From Clostridiales bacterium (lineage in GTDB: Bacteria > Bacillota > Clostridia > Lachnospirales > Lachnospiraceae): a DNA stretch of 9,658 nucleotides. Made by a program: the position numbers and the translations under genes. Of this stretch, positions 1 to 6,529 are shown piece after piece (position 1 is the first letter of the stretch; each line of letters starts with the position of its first letter). Location: assembly GCA_019420425.1 (NCBI GenBank), contig JAHZHG010000051.1, positions 1,706-11,363 on the forward strand, given 5' to 3'. The notes beneath the pieces were generated by a model, which was not told where the DNA came from, made no database searches, and saw only the letters and a list, made by a program, of their open reading frames with translations.

Positions 1-606
1 CTTGCAGATTCCTTCCGGATGCCGGAGCGGTTCCGCATCCTGCGGACAGGCTACGGCGCCGGCAAGCGTAAGTACCAGGCCTCCGGCCTGCTCCGAGCCA
101 TGCTTCTGGAATACGAGGCCATGGATCCCCCTGAAGAGCGGGCGGAAAATACCTCCGCCGACACTGTCTGTGTCCTGGAGACCAATATTGACGACTGCTC
201 CGGCGAGGCTATGTCCTTTGTCATGGACGAACTGCTCAAGGCCGGGGCCCTTGACGTCTGCTGGACGCCGATCTATATGAAGAAAAACCGCCCGGCATAC
301 CAGCTCACCGTGATCTGCCCGCCCCTGCTGCAGACCACTATGGAACGGCTGATTTTCCTGCACACAACCTCCATTGGTATCCGCCACCGGCTCTGCGGAC
401 GTACCCGTCTTGATCGGAAAATCATCGCACTGGAAACGCCCTGGGGGATGGCTGACGTAAAATGCTGTACCTATGGACAGGAATGCTATTTTTACCCGGA
501 AAATGACAGCGTTGTAGCTCTGGCCAGACAGCACGGAATGAGCTTTCAGGCCATGTACCGCAGTATTCAGCAATACGCTGAAGAAACGGGCACAGGAGAA
601 AAATAA
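1..606 (+). CDS. larC: LarC, nickel-pincer cofactor nickel-insertion protein (C-terminal part, 5' end outside window)
   Basis: The frame is open from base 1 and ends at TAA 604-606, so only the C-terminal ~200 residues are present. LarC (formerly DUF111/UPF0272) inserts nickel into the dithiolated pyridinium cofactor in a CTP-dependent step, completing the nickel-pincer nucleotide used by LarA-type racemases and epimerases in the cytoplasm. The visible family signatures are YGAGKRKYQ early in the fragment, then LETNIDDCSGE, AGALDVCWTPIYMKKNRP, a TTSIGIR stretch and the tail PENDSVVALARQHGMS. In Lactobacillus plantarum larC is split into larC1/larC2 joined by programmed frameshifting, with the split just before the ETNIDD region. 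Here one frame runs straight through that point, so no frameshift is needed in the visible part. The stop codon abuts the larE start (TAA-ATG), which suggests translational coupling. Family assignment is secure. Confidence 0.93.
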   Translation, partial: LADSFRMPERFRILRTGYGAGKRKYQASGLLRAMLLEYEAMDPPEERAENTSADTVCVLETNIDDCSGEAMSFVMDELLKAGALDVCWTPIYMKKNRPAYQLTVICPPLLQTTMERLIFLHTTSIGIRHRLCGRTRLDRKIIALETPWGMADVKCCTYGQECYFYPENDSVVALARQHGMSFQAMYRSIQQYAEETGTGEK

Positions 607-1434
607 ATGAACGAGACAAATCCGCAGCATTTGCTGAAGCAGCTGGAAAACTATTTTTTTACTTATCTTGACGCCGGAATCTGTATCGCCTACTCCGGCG
701 GTGTGGACAGCACCCTGCTGCTTAGGGCTGCCCTAAACGCCGCCCTACCTCAGAAAAAGCCTGTACTGGCTCTGATTCTGGAAACCCGGCTGCACCCGCA
801 TAAGGACACCTTGGAGGCTCTCTCTCTGGCACGCTCCCTTGGGGCCATGTGTGAGGTCATTTCCATTGATGAATTTCAGGATCCCCAGATCCGGCAGAAT
901 CCGGAAAACCGCTGTTACCTCTGTAAACGTCTGCTTTTCCGGACCCTGAAGGAGCGTGCGGCTTTCCTTGGCTTTACTGTCATAGCCGACGGAACGAATG
1001 CCGACGATCTGCGGGAATACCGGCCCGGCCTGGCTGCTCTTGAGGAGCTGGGTGTACACAGCCCGTTAAAGGAACTGGGCATAACCAAGCAGGAGGTACG
1101 GGAAATTTCCGCATTTTTGGGACTTTCCACCGCTTCTAAGCCCTCCACTCCCTGCCTGGCCACACGGCTTCCTTATCACACACTTCTGGATTATTCTGTC
1201 CTGGAGCGGATTCAGCAGGGCGAGGAGCTGCTGCGTGCCATGGGCTTTTACAATGTCCGCCTGCGCTTCCACGAGCCTGTGCTGCGCATTGAGGTGGATA
1301 CCGCCGATTTTCCGAAGCTGCTGGAACGCACCGGAGAAATCTGCGCAAAACTAAAGGCCCTGGGCTTTTTGTACATTACCCTGGACCTGGAGGGCTTCCG
1401 CAGCGGAAGCATGGATATTGGCCTGAAGCTATAG
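607..1434 (+). CDS. larE: LarE, ATP-dependent sulfur transferase for nickel-pincer cofactor, three-cysteine type
   Basis: The 275-residue protein is full length for LarE, which adenylates the pyridinium dicarboxylate made by LarB and thiolates it. The PP-loop ATP pyrophosphatase motif is SGGVDS at 30-35. Further family stretches are ADGTNADDLREYRPG near 127-141, PCLATRLPY at 182-190, and the C-terminal VRLRFHEP and LDLEGFRSG. Cys183 aligns with the sacrificial Cys176 of L. plantarum LarE. This protein also has Cys103 and Cys106 in NRCYLCK, where L. plantarum has a tryptophan and an alanine. Three such cysteines mark the LarE group known to hold a [4Fe-4S] cluster and use it for sulfur transfer, instead of giving up a protein cysteine. 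The start ATG follows the larC stop directly, with GGAG 8 bases upstream. The gene ends in a 6-base overlap with the convergent glycosylase gene. LarB and LarA are not in the window. Confidence 0.94.
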   Translation: MNETNPQHLLKQLENYFFTYLDAGICIAYSGGVDSTLLLRAALNAALPQKKPVLALILETRLHPHKDTLEALSLARSLGAMCEVISIDEFQDPQIRQNPENRCYLCKRLLFRTLKERAAFLGFTVIADGTNADDLREYRPGLAALEELGVHSPLKELGITKQEVREISAFLGLSTASKPSTPCLATRLPYHTLLDYSVLERIQQGEELLRAMGFYNVRLRFHEPVLRIEVDTADFPKLLERTGEICAKLKALGFLYITLDLEGFRSGSMDIGLKL

Positions 1435-1926
1435 CTTTTCTTTTACGACCTGCCAGCTCTCCAAAAGCCGCTCCAGCGAAAACGCTGCATTTGCGGGACT
1501 GGTGGACGGCAGGCCGATAATCGGCCTCCGGCACTGCTTTTGCTGATACTTTTCATACAGCTTTTTGGCTGTGCCGCCGTTGGCAAAAATGGTTTCGACG
1601 GGGCTGTGATCCAGCACATCCGACAGGCGGGCCGGGACAACGTTGCGGATACTGCTGTCACTGGAGCCGACAATATCACAGCTGGCAATTACATCCCATA
1701 TGGCAATGCCGTTTCTCAGCAGCAGTGCCTTTTTCTCCTCTATCGTGACGGGCGCCGGCTCTCCGGTCAGCCCGGCAATCACCTTCCAGAATCGGTTCTG
1801 CGGATGCCCATAGTAAAACTGCATTTCCCTGGATTTCACTGACGGAAAGGTGCCCAGAATGAGCACCCGGCTGTTCTCATCAAAAACCGGTGCAAACTCA
1901 TGTTGGATTCCCTCATATTTCTCCAT
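1429..1926 (-). CDS. Hypoxanthine-DNA glycosylase (DNA-deoxyinosine glycosylase, UDG superfamily family 6)
   Basis: The 165-residue protein matches the small single-domain deoxyinosine glycosylases (family 6 of the uracil-DNA glycosylase superfamily), which remove hypoxanthine produced by adenine deamination in DNA and so begin base-excision repair. The first motif is LILGTFPS at 22-29, followed by the YYGHPQNRFW stretch at 38-47 with Asn44 in the expected catalytic region. The second motif is LPSTSPANA at 139-147, which should contact the minor groove. The length is normal. The start is supported by AGGAGG five bases upstream. That site overlaps the stop codon of the preceding SEC-C gene, so the two are probably co-translated. 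It is the last gene of the - strand series. Its TAG stop lies in the palindrome shared with larE, leaving no room for a terminator between the two genes. A generic UDG-like label would be the fallback; the motif set makes the inosine-specific family likely. Confidence 0.87.
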   Translation of the reverse strand: MEKYEGIQHEFAPVFDENSRVLILGTFPSVKSREMQFYYGHPQNRFWKVIAGLTGEPAPVTIEEKKALLLRNGIAIWDVIASCDIVGSSDSSIRNVVPARLSDVLDHSPVETIFANGGTAKKLYEKYQQKQCRRPIIGLPSTSPANAAFSLERLLESWQVVKEKL

Positions 1927-1931
1927 GACAG

Positions 1932-1937
1932 CCTCCT
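1932..1937 (-). promoter_or_regulatory. Ribosome binding site of the glycosylase gene
   Basis: AGGAGG on the - strand stands five bases before the ATG at 1926. It shares two bases with the TAG stop of the upstream SEC-C reading frame, the usual layout for reinitiation or coupled translation. Confidence 0.75.
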
Positions 1938-2289
1938 ATTTACCGCCGCCCTTGCCGCAGCAGTTTTTATCCTTTTTTTCCGAGCCGCAGGGACACGGAT
2001 CATTTGGGTAGATTTTTCCTGCTTTTTTCGCCGGAAAGGTGATCACCTTTCCCGCATGGCCGGACAGCTCTATCGGCGTATGGCCGCAGTTGCTGATCAT
2101 CCGTGTGTTGTTCCACACCTGCTGAAGCAGCACCTCCCGAAAGCCCTGAATTTGTTTAAATGGCAGCCCTTTCTCCCATACCTCATGCCAGATTTCCTTC
2201 TGCGTCATCGGCCTGCTCGTTTTCCGGCCAAGAGCCATCCGTGCCAGGTTCTCGTTCACCTGCTTCAGGTTATACTCTAACATGCGCAT
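1936..2289 (-). CDS. Small SEC-C zinc-motif protein, probably the tail of a broken pRiA4b ORF-3-like gene
   Basis: This 117-residue frame ends in a SEC-C motif: NDPCPCGSEKKDKNCC near residues 95-110, four cysteines that bind zinc in SecA and many unrelated proteins. The N-terminal part contains YNLKQVNENLARMAL, then charged sequence without membrane segments or signal peptide. No enzyme motif is visible, so no function is assigned. The frame may not be a whole gene. Just upstream, another frame of the same strand (2270-2398) encodes a stretch like the end of the pRiA4b ORF-3 domain, and YNLKQVNE looks like its natural continuation after a one-base shift. If so, this is the 3' half of a frameshifted, 5'-truncated gene. 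A GGAG stands 4 bases before the first ATG and 10 before the second (2283), so the remnant could still be translated. The frame closes 9 bases before the glycosylase start. Confidence 0.6.
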   Translation of the reverse strand: MRMLEYNLKQVNENLARMALGRKTSRPMTQKEIWHEVWEKGLPFKQIQGFREVLLQQVWNNTRMISNCGHTPIELSGHAGKVITFPAKKAGKIYPNDPCPCGSEKKDKNCCGKGGGK

Positions 2290-2398
2290 GCTGCTCCGTC
2301 CACGCCTTTAACCGGGCATACTCCGGATCAGCCGGGCTGCTCAGCTTCTCCTGCAGGTCATAATCCCCCTGCACTCCGCCGCAGTCCTCAAAGGGCGT
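2270..2398 (-). pseudogene. Remnant of a pRiA4b ORF-3 / IS1096 TnpR-like domain, frameshifted against the SEC-C frame
   Basis: Between the CDF gene and the SEC-C frame, one - strand frame without a good start codon reads TPFEDCGGVQGDYDLQEKL and then DPEYARLKAWTEQ before stopping at TAA 2270-2272. The pattern EDCGG, a short helix, then a DP-x-x-x-E-x-x-x-W segment is typical of the C-terminal end of the plasmid pRiA4b ORF-3-like family. The next expected segment, resembling YNLKQVNENL, is in the SEC-C frame one base away. The reading is a decayed gene: its N-terminal part is missing, removed up to the CDF stop codon, and a single-base indel near 2280-2290 separates the two remaining pieces. 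Family recognition is from memory of the motif and was not searched. Confidence 0.55.
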
Positions 2399-2405
2399 AG
2401 GGGAA

Positions 2406-3590
2406 TCATTCGTAATGCGGCATAGCCGCATATCCCGACTCCACGGTGATCACACAGTAATAGTTGTCGTACTTTTTATCTACTCTCTGTTGAATCTGTT
2501 CGATCAGCTCGTTGTCGGAAAGCTCTAGCTCAAAGGGTTTCACACAGTCAAAAATCACATTCGTATGGGTCACGCCGGGCACCATGCGCAGATCATGGAT
2601 CGTCAGACGCGGGTCAATCTCCAGCACCTGCTCGGCAAGCCAGCTGCGCATATCGTTTGCCTTATCGTCTCCGGTAATTATGGGATCAAGATGAATTACC
2701 AGGTGCAGGTTATCCTCCCGCAGAAAATCCCGCTCAATATTGTCAATCACGTCGTGACTCATCATCACATCATTTTCCGCCGCCATTTCCACGTGCACGC
2801 TGGCAAACTGGCGTCCCGGGCCGTAATCGTGCACCATCAGGTCATGGGTCCCCAGCACTCCGGGATAACGCATGATTTTCTTCCGCACCTCTTCCACCAG
2901 CAGGGGATTCGGCGCCTGGCCAAGCAGGGGATTCAGCGTATCCTTTACGATCTGCACCCCGCCAAACAAAATAAATCCGGCCACAATCAGCCCCATAATT
3001 CCATCCAGCTGCAGGCTGGTAAAGGCAGAAATTACCGCTGCCAGCAGCACGGCTCCCGTGGTGATCACATCGTTTCTGCTGTCTGCGGCTGTGGCCTCCA
3101 GCGTTTTGGACTGGATCTTTTTGCCCATAGCGGAGTTAAACCGCGCCATCCACAGCTTAACCAGAATGGAAAGGATCAGCACGCCGGCTGTCAGCCAGCC
3201 AAATTCCACTGGCTCAGGGTGAAGCGCCTTATCCAGGCTGGTTTTCAACAGCTCCACACCGATGACCATAATCATTACCGCCACAATCAGTCCCGATAGA
3301 TATTCATATCTCGCGTGGCCATAAGGGTGCTCTGCATCCGCAGGGCGGCTCGCCATCTTAAAGCCCAGCAGGCTGATCACACTGGAGGACATGTCGGACA
3401 GATTGTTCATTGCATCCGCTGTAATGGATACGCTGCCGGAAAGTATTCCGGCCAGAAATTTTCCGGCACACAGGAAAATGTTGCAGATGATCCCCACCCA
3501 GCTGGACAGCTCTCCGCAGGCTGTCCTCACCTTTGGATCCTGCAAATCCTTATCGTCCTTTATGTACCGTTTCATCAGCCAGCCTGTCAT
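2406..3590 (-). CDS. Cation diffusion facilitator transporter, manganese-type metal site, doubled C-terminal domain
   Basis: The 394-residue membrane protein is a CDF (TC 2.A.4) metal-proton antiporter exporting divalent cations from the cytoplasm. Six hydrophobic segments lie between about 30 and 215. The transport site reads N62-x-x-x-D66 in TM2 (ADAMNNLSD) and D170-x-x-x-D174 in TM5 (ADSRND). Zinc/iron exporters have D/HxxxD with HxxxD, whereas Asn/Asp in TM2 with DxxxD in TM5 is the pattern of Mn2+ exporters such as MntE and MneP, so Mn2+ is the likely substrate. HPYGHARYEYL at 88-98 is the conserved loop after TM2. The cytoplasmic part (~222-394) is about twice the usual length and seems to hold two ferredoxin-like units, each beginning with an HDL motif (about 249 and 328). 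The start at 3590 has AAGGAGG seven bases upstream; a later ATG at 3575 is less favoured. It follows the PNP gene by 21 bases. Confidence 0.9.
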   Translation of the reverse strand: MTGWLMKRYIKDDKDLQDPKVRTACGELSSWVGIICNIFLCAGKFLAGILSGSVSITADAMNNLSDMSSSVISLLGFKMASRPADAEHPYGHARYEYLSGLIVAVMIMVIGVELLKTSLDKALHPEPVEFGWLTAGVLILSILVKLWMARFNSAMGKKIQSKTLEATAADSRNDVITTGAVLLAAVISAFTSLQLDGIMGLIVAGFILFGGVQIVKDTLNPLLGQAPNPLLVEEVRKKIMRYPGVLGTHDLMVHDYGPGRQFASVHVEMAAENDVMMSHDVIDNIERDFLREDNLHLVIHLDPIITGDDKANDMRSWLAEQVLEIDPRLTIHDLRMVPGVTHTNVIFDCVKPFELELSDNELIEQIQQRVDKKYDNYYCVITVESGYAAMPHYE

Positions 3591-3597
3591 TTCCCGT

Positions 3598-3604
3598 CCT
3601 CCTT
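3598..3604 (-). promoter_or_regulatory. Ribosome binding site of the CDF gene
   Basis: AAGGAGG on the - strand is seven bases before the ATG at 3590. This supports that start over the ATG five codons further in. Confidence 0.75.
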
Positions 3605-3611
3605 GTCGTCG

Positions 3612-4454
3612 CTATTCCCGTTCCCAGGTCCGCAAAAGCCTGGTCAGCCATGTGCAGAGTCTCTCACTGGACTCCTGCGCTACCTTTAGCACCTCTTCAT
3701 GGGAATGCTTTTCCGCCGCAATTCCCGTGGCCATGTTCGTGATGCAGGCAATTCCCAGAACCTGCATTCCCAGATAATTCGCTGCAATTACCTCGGGTAC
3801 CGTGGACATGCCAATCGCATCCGCGCCCTTAACGGCAAATGCCCGGATTTCCGCTGCCGTCTCATAGTACGGCCCCTGGAACAGGGCGTACACCCCCTTC
3901 TGATAAGACAGGCCCAGCTCCTCTGCTGTTTTCTGTGCCCGGCTGATCAGGGCGTGGCTGAAGCTCTCCGTCATATCCGGAAATCTCGGTCCAAACCGTT
4001 CGTCGTTTGCCCCCCGCAGGGGATTATCGGAAACACCGTTGATAAAATCCGTCAGCAGCATCAGGTCGCCCGGCTGAAAATTCCGGTTGATTCCGCCGCA
4101 GGCATTTGTCACAATCAGGTTTTCCACTCCCAGCAGCTTCATTACGAATACGGGAAAGGCCACCTCCTTCATGGAAAAGCCTTCATAGTAATGGAATCTG
4201 CCCTGCATAGCTGCAATTTTCCGGGTGCCGATCCGGCCAAAGACCAGATTCCCCTCGTGGCCTTCCACCTGAGGCACCGGAAAATTCGGGATTTCCCGAT
4301 AGGAAATCACCTGTCTGCCTTCCATTGCGTCCACCAGGCCGCCAAGGCCGCTGCCCAGAATCAGCCCGGTATCTGCCGCTGCCTGCTCCTCCTGCCCAAT
4401 GCTTATCTGCTGCCGGATAAAATCCGCTGCCTCTTTTACCTGATCATAAAACAT
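3612..4454 (-). CDS. Purine nucleoside phosphorylase, trimeric inosine/guanosine type
   Basis: The 280-residue protein is a type I trimeric PNP, which splits inosine, guanosine and their deoxy forms with phosphate into base and (deoxy)ribose 1-phosphate in the cytoplasm. The phosphate loop is GSGLGG at 34-39, with His66 in EGHEG and Arg86 in GRFHYYEG also expected at the phosphate site. VTNACGG at 115-121 and QGPYYE at 193-198 form the purine pocket with its glutamate (Glu198). GMSTVPE at 215-221 is the ribose-contacting stretch. Asn240 in ITN corresponds to the asparagine (human Asn243) of enzymes specific for 6-oxopurines. The length is normal. Two in-frame ATGs exist: the one at 4460 touches the GAGGAGG sequence, while the one at 4454 has proper spacing and is chosen. 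The start overlaps the end of the HAD gene by 11 bases, so coupling is likely. The exact symbol (punA, pnp or deoD) cannot be decided. Confidence 0.93.
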   Translation of the reverse strand: MFYDQVKEAADFIRQQISIGQEEQAAADTGLILGSGLGGLVDAMEGRQVISYREIPNFPVPQVEGHEGNLVFGRIGTRKIAAMQGRFHYYEGFSMKEVAFPVFVMKLLGVENLIVTNACGGINRNFQPGDLMLLTDFINGVSDNPLRGANDERFGPRFPDMTESFSHALISRAQKTAEELGLSYQKGVYALFQGPYYETAAEIRAFAVKGADAIGMSTVPEVIAANYLGMQVLGIACITNMATGIAAEKHSHEEVLKVAQESSERLCTWLTRLLRTWERE

Positions 4455-5151
4455 ATGCATCCTCCTCGGTCTCTATTCGTCTCTGCTCTTTGATATAAGC
4501 AAGCAGCTCATCGGCATTTTTCACGATTCCATCCGGCAGGGGCTCTCCTTCCGGCAGCGCGTGTTCCCTGCGGTTGTACCAGACGGCCTTCCAGCCTGCC
4601 TGCTTTGCCGCGGCCACATCATTTTTGTAGGTATCCCCCACGTAAACCAGCTCTCTCGTCTGCAGCCCCAGACGCTTCCGGGCAAACCGGTAGATCTCCG
4701 GATCAGGCTTGGCTAATCCCACTTCCCCGGAGATAAAGATATTTTCCTTTGGCATAATCTTCTTCCACTGGTGCGCCGACCCGCCGTTCGTCACCAGGCC
4801 GATGGACAGCCCGCTCTCCCGGCAGAACTGCAGCACTCTGCCCATTCCCGCATCCAGGGTAATCCATCTCTGATTCTGGGCATATTCCCGCTGAAAGGCC
4901 AGCGCCTCCTCGGCAGAAATCCGGATTCCGAAATCTTCCATCGCCCTTTGCATCCGATAGATGTACATCTCCTCCATCGTGATTGCTCCGGACTGGCTGG
5001 CCTCAAACACTTCGTCGCTGTACCTCCGGTGAGCCTTCAGCACGCCCTTTACCGGAGCCTCTGTCGATCCGAACCGCTGCGCGAAGGCCCGGGCAAACGG
5101 TTCTTCCACATCGTAAAGAGTATCATCCAGATCAAACAAAACCGCTTTCAT
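4444..5151 (-). CDS. HAD-superfamily hydrolase (YjjG/YfnB-like phosphatase, possible nucleotidase)
   Basis: The 235-residue soluble protein has all four haloacid dehalogenase motifs. Motif I is DLDDTL at 7-12, with Asp7 as nucleophile and Asp9 as acid/base. Motif II is TNG at 121-123, motif III Lys148 in GLAKPDPEIY, and motif IV GDTYKNDV at 172-179 with Asp173 and Asp178 for magnesium. A helical cap of about 80 residues follows motif I (type C1), as in the YjjG/YfnB phosphatases, some of which dephosphorylate nucleoside monophosphates. Its substrate cannot be read from the sequence. Because the next gene encodes a nucleoside phosphorylase, with overlapping ends, a 5'-nucleotidase supplying nucleosides is a reasonable guess but only that. 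The start is supported by GGAGGTGAT upstream, which also contains the stop codon of the MATE gene. Confidence 0.88.
   Translation of the reverse strand: MKAVLFDLDDTLYDVEEPFARAFAQRFGSTEAPVKGVLKAHRRYSDEVFEASQSGAITMEEMYIYRMQRAMEDFGIRISAEEALAFQREYAQNQRWITLDAGMGRVLQFCRESGLSIGLVTNGGSAHQWKKIMPKENIFISGEVGLAKPDPEIYRFARKRLGLQTRELVYVGDTYKNDVAAAKQAGWKAVWYNRREHALPEGEPLPDGIVKNADELLAYIKEQRRIETEEDAYVL
4461..4467 (-). promoter_or_regulatory. Ribosome binding site that decides the PNP start
   Basis: GAGGAGG on the - strand lies inside the 3' end of the HAD gene. It directly abuts the ATG at 4460, which is too close for initiation, and stands six bases before the ATG at 4454, the favoured start. Confidence 0.75.
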
Positions 5152-5157
5152 TCCCTT

Positions 5158-5166
5158 ATCACCTCC
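5158..5166 (-). promoter_or_regulatory. Ribosome binding site of the HAD gene, containing the MATE stop codon
   Basis: GGAGGTGAT on the - strand is a near-complete match to the 16S anti-Shine-Dalgarno sequence and stands six bases before the ATG at 5151. Its internal TGA is the stop of the MATE gene, tying translation of the two genes together. Confidence 0.72.
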
Positions 5167-6529
5167 ACACCCGTTCTCTTAGCCCCGGCAGGAGCATCAT
5201 CAGCGAAAACAGAACAGCCTTGCATGCATTGCTGATCACCATGCACAGCCAGACAGCAGTCAGCCCCAGGCCGAATACGCGGATGCAGATCAGCGTACCG
5301 ACGATCCGGATTCCCCACATGGTAACGGTTTCAATGATAAATGTATATCTGGGCTTTCCCACTCCGCTGAGCACGCCCTCCAGCACAACCGATACGCCAA
5401 AAAGTGGCTCTGAGACGGCTACAATGCGCAGTACCCCTGCTCCCAGGGCTGCGACCTCCGGGTCAGGCGTAAACAGGCCCATCAGATCGCCGGCTCCGGC
5501 AAAAAGGGTCAGACCACTGATGCACATAATGAGGACAATCAGTCCCACGGCAATTCCCGTTACCCGCTTAAACTTTTCCTTATTCCGTTCCCCATAGGCG
5601 TTGCCCACCAGCACAGAAGTAGCCGTCTGCATTCCGTAGCCTGGAATATAAAACAGGCTTTCCGCCGTATGGGCAATAGAGTGTGCGGCAAATACCACGG
5701 TTCCCAGCCCCGCAACAAGACTGGCAAATATCACGTACCCGATACAGGTAACCACCCGGGTCATCGCCACCGGCAGCCCGATCTTTATGCAGTCCCTCAA
5801 TATTGGGCCGTCGGGCTGCAGCTCTCTGCGGCTGACCCCCAGCCCCCTGCTGCCAAAATAAACCGCACTCATCCATATGCCGCCCACAATAAACGAAATG
5901 CAGGTCGCTGCCCCGGCTCCCGCCGCGCCCAGACCTGCTCCCCAGACCGTGAGGGAATATCCGCCCACGGCTATGCTCCGTGTATCATAGATCAGCAGAT
6001 AATTCAGCACGATATTCAACAGATTCACTGCAATATTAATCTTCATCGGCGTCCGTGTGTCTCCGAATGCACGGATCACCATGCCAAGCACCGCTGTTGC
6101 CGCCCGAAACAGCATAGGCGCACAGATCAGTGCAAAATAGATGGAGCCTTCCCGATGAATGGATGGCTCCGCTCCCATCCAGACCGGCATAAACGGGCTG
6201 GCTGCCAGGGCCAGTATCCCCTCCGCCGTCCCCAGGATCGCCGCAACCATCGCCGCCTGACCGGCAGCTCTTCTGGCCTTCTCCTGGCTGCCCTCGCCGA
6301 TGGCTTTCGCTATGTAGGCCAAAAAACCTATCCCCATTGCCTGCATGGGGCTGTTGATCAGCCAGTTCAGCGTTGTGCTGAGGCCCACCGCCGCGCTAGC
6401 CCCGGCGCCTGCCTGACCGACCATGGCCGTATCAATATACTGCACCACCGTCACCATCAGCTCTTCCAGCACGGTTGGCCAGGCGAGGGAGACAAAGGTA
6501 AAAAAAAGAGAGTTTTGCTTATGTTTCAT
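5159..6529 (-). CDS. MATE-family multidrug/cation efflux transporter
   Basis: The protein has about 456 residues and a dozen hydrophobic segments, the usual size and topology for the NorM/DinF-like MATE exporters, which pump cationic drugs or metabolites out in exchange for Na+ or H+. Family features include LAWPTVLEELM in the first helix, VQYIDTAMVGQAG in the loop after it, IRAFGDTRTPMKI in the middle, and the repeated second-half counterparts IGLPVAMTRVV and GVLSGVGKPRYTF. The substrate cannot be predicted. The frame can be read from a GTG at 6538, but that has no ribosome binding site. The ATG at 6529 has GGAG just upstream, rather close at three bases, and is preferred. The gene begins inside the last codons of the MscS gene and its stop sits in the HAD ribosome binding site. 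A run of eight T on the coding strand (6500-6507) falls within the first ten or so codons. Confidence 0.9.
   Translation of the reverse strand: MKHKQNSLFFTFVSLAWPTVLEELMVTVVQYIDTAMVGQAGAGASAAVGLSTTLNWLINSPMQAMGIGFLAYIAKAIGEGSQEKARRAAGQAAMVAAILGTAEGILALAASPFMPVWMGAEPSIHREGSIYFALICAPMLFRAATAVLGMVIRAFGDTRTPMKINIAVNLLNIVLNYLLIYDTRSIAVGGYSLTVWGAGLGAAGAGAATCISFIVGGIWMSAVYFGSRGLGVSRRELQPDGPILRDCIKIGLPVAMTRVVTCIGYVIFASLVAGLGTVVFAAHSIAHTAESLFYIPGYGMQTATSVLVGNAYGERNKEKFKRVTGIAVGLIVLIMCISGLTLFAGAGDLMGLFTPDPEVAALGAGVLRIVAVSEPLFGVSVVLEGVLSGVGKPRYTFIIETVTMWGIRIVGTLICIRVFGLGLTAVWLCMVISNACKAVLFSLMMLLPGLRERVWR

Noticed and set aside
1..606. Programmed frameshift in larC as in Lactobacillus plantarum
   Set aside because: One frame runs through the region where the split occurs in that species; any frameshift would have to lie before base 1.
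2565..3299. 244-residue + strand frame opposite the CDF gene
   Set aside because: No motif or plausible domain; the CDF reading has transport-site residues and a ribosome binding site.
3699..4493. 264-residue + strand frame opposite PNP
   Set aside because: It is the antisense of a complete PNP with all catalytic motifs and shows no recognisable features.
6500..6507. Run of eight T on the coding strand early in the MATE gene as a phase-variation switch
   Set aside because: The run is short for slippage-based switching and the frame is intact; a chance homopolymer is simpler, though strain comparison would settle it.
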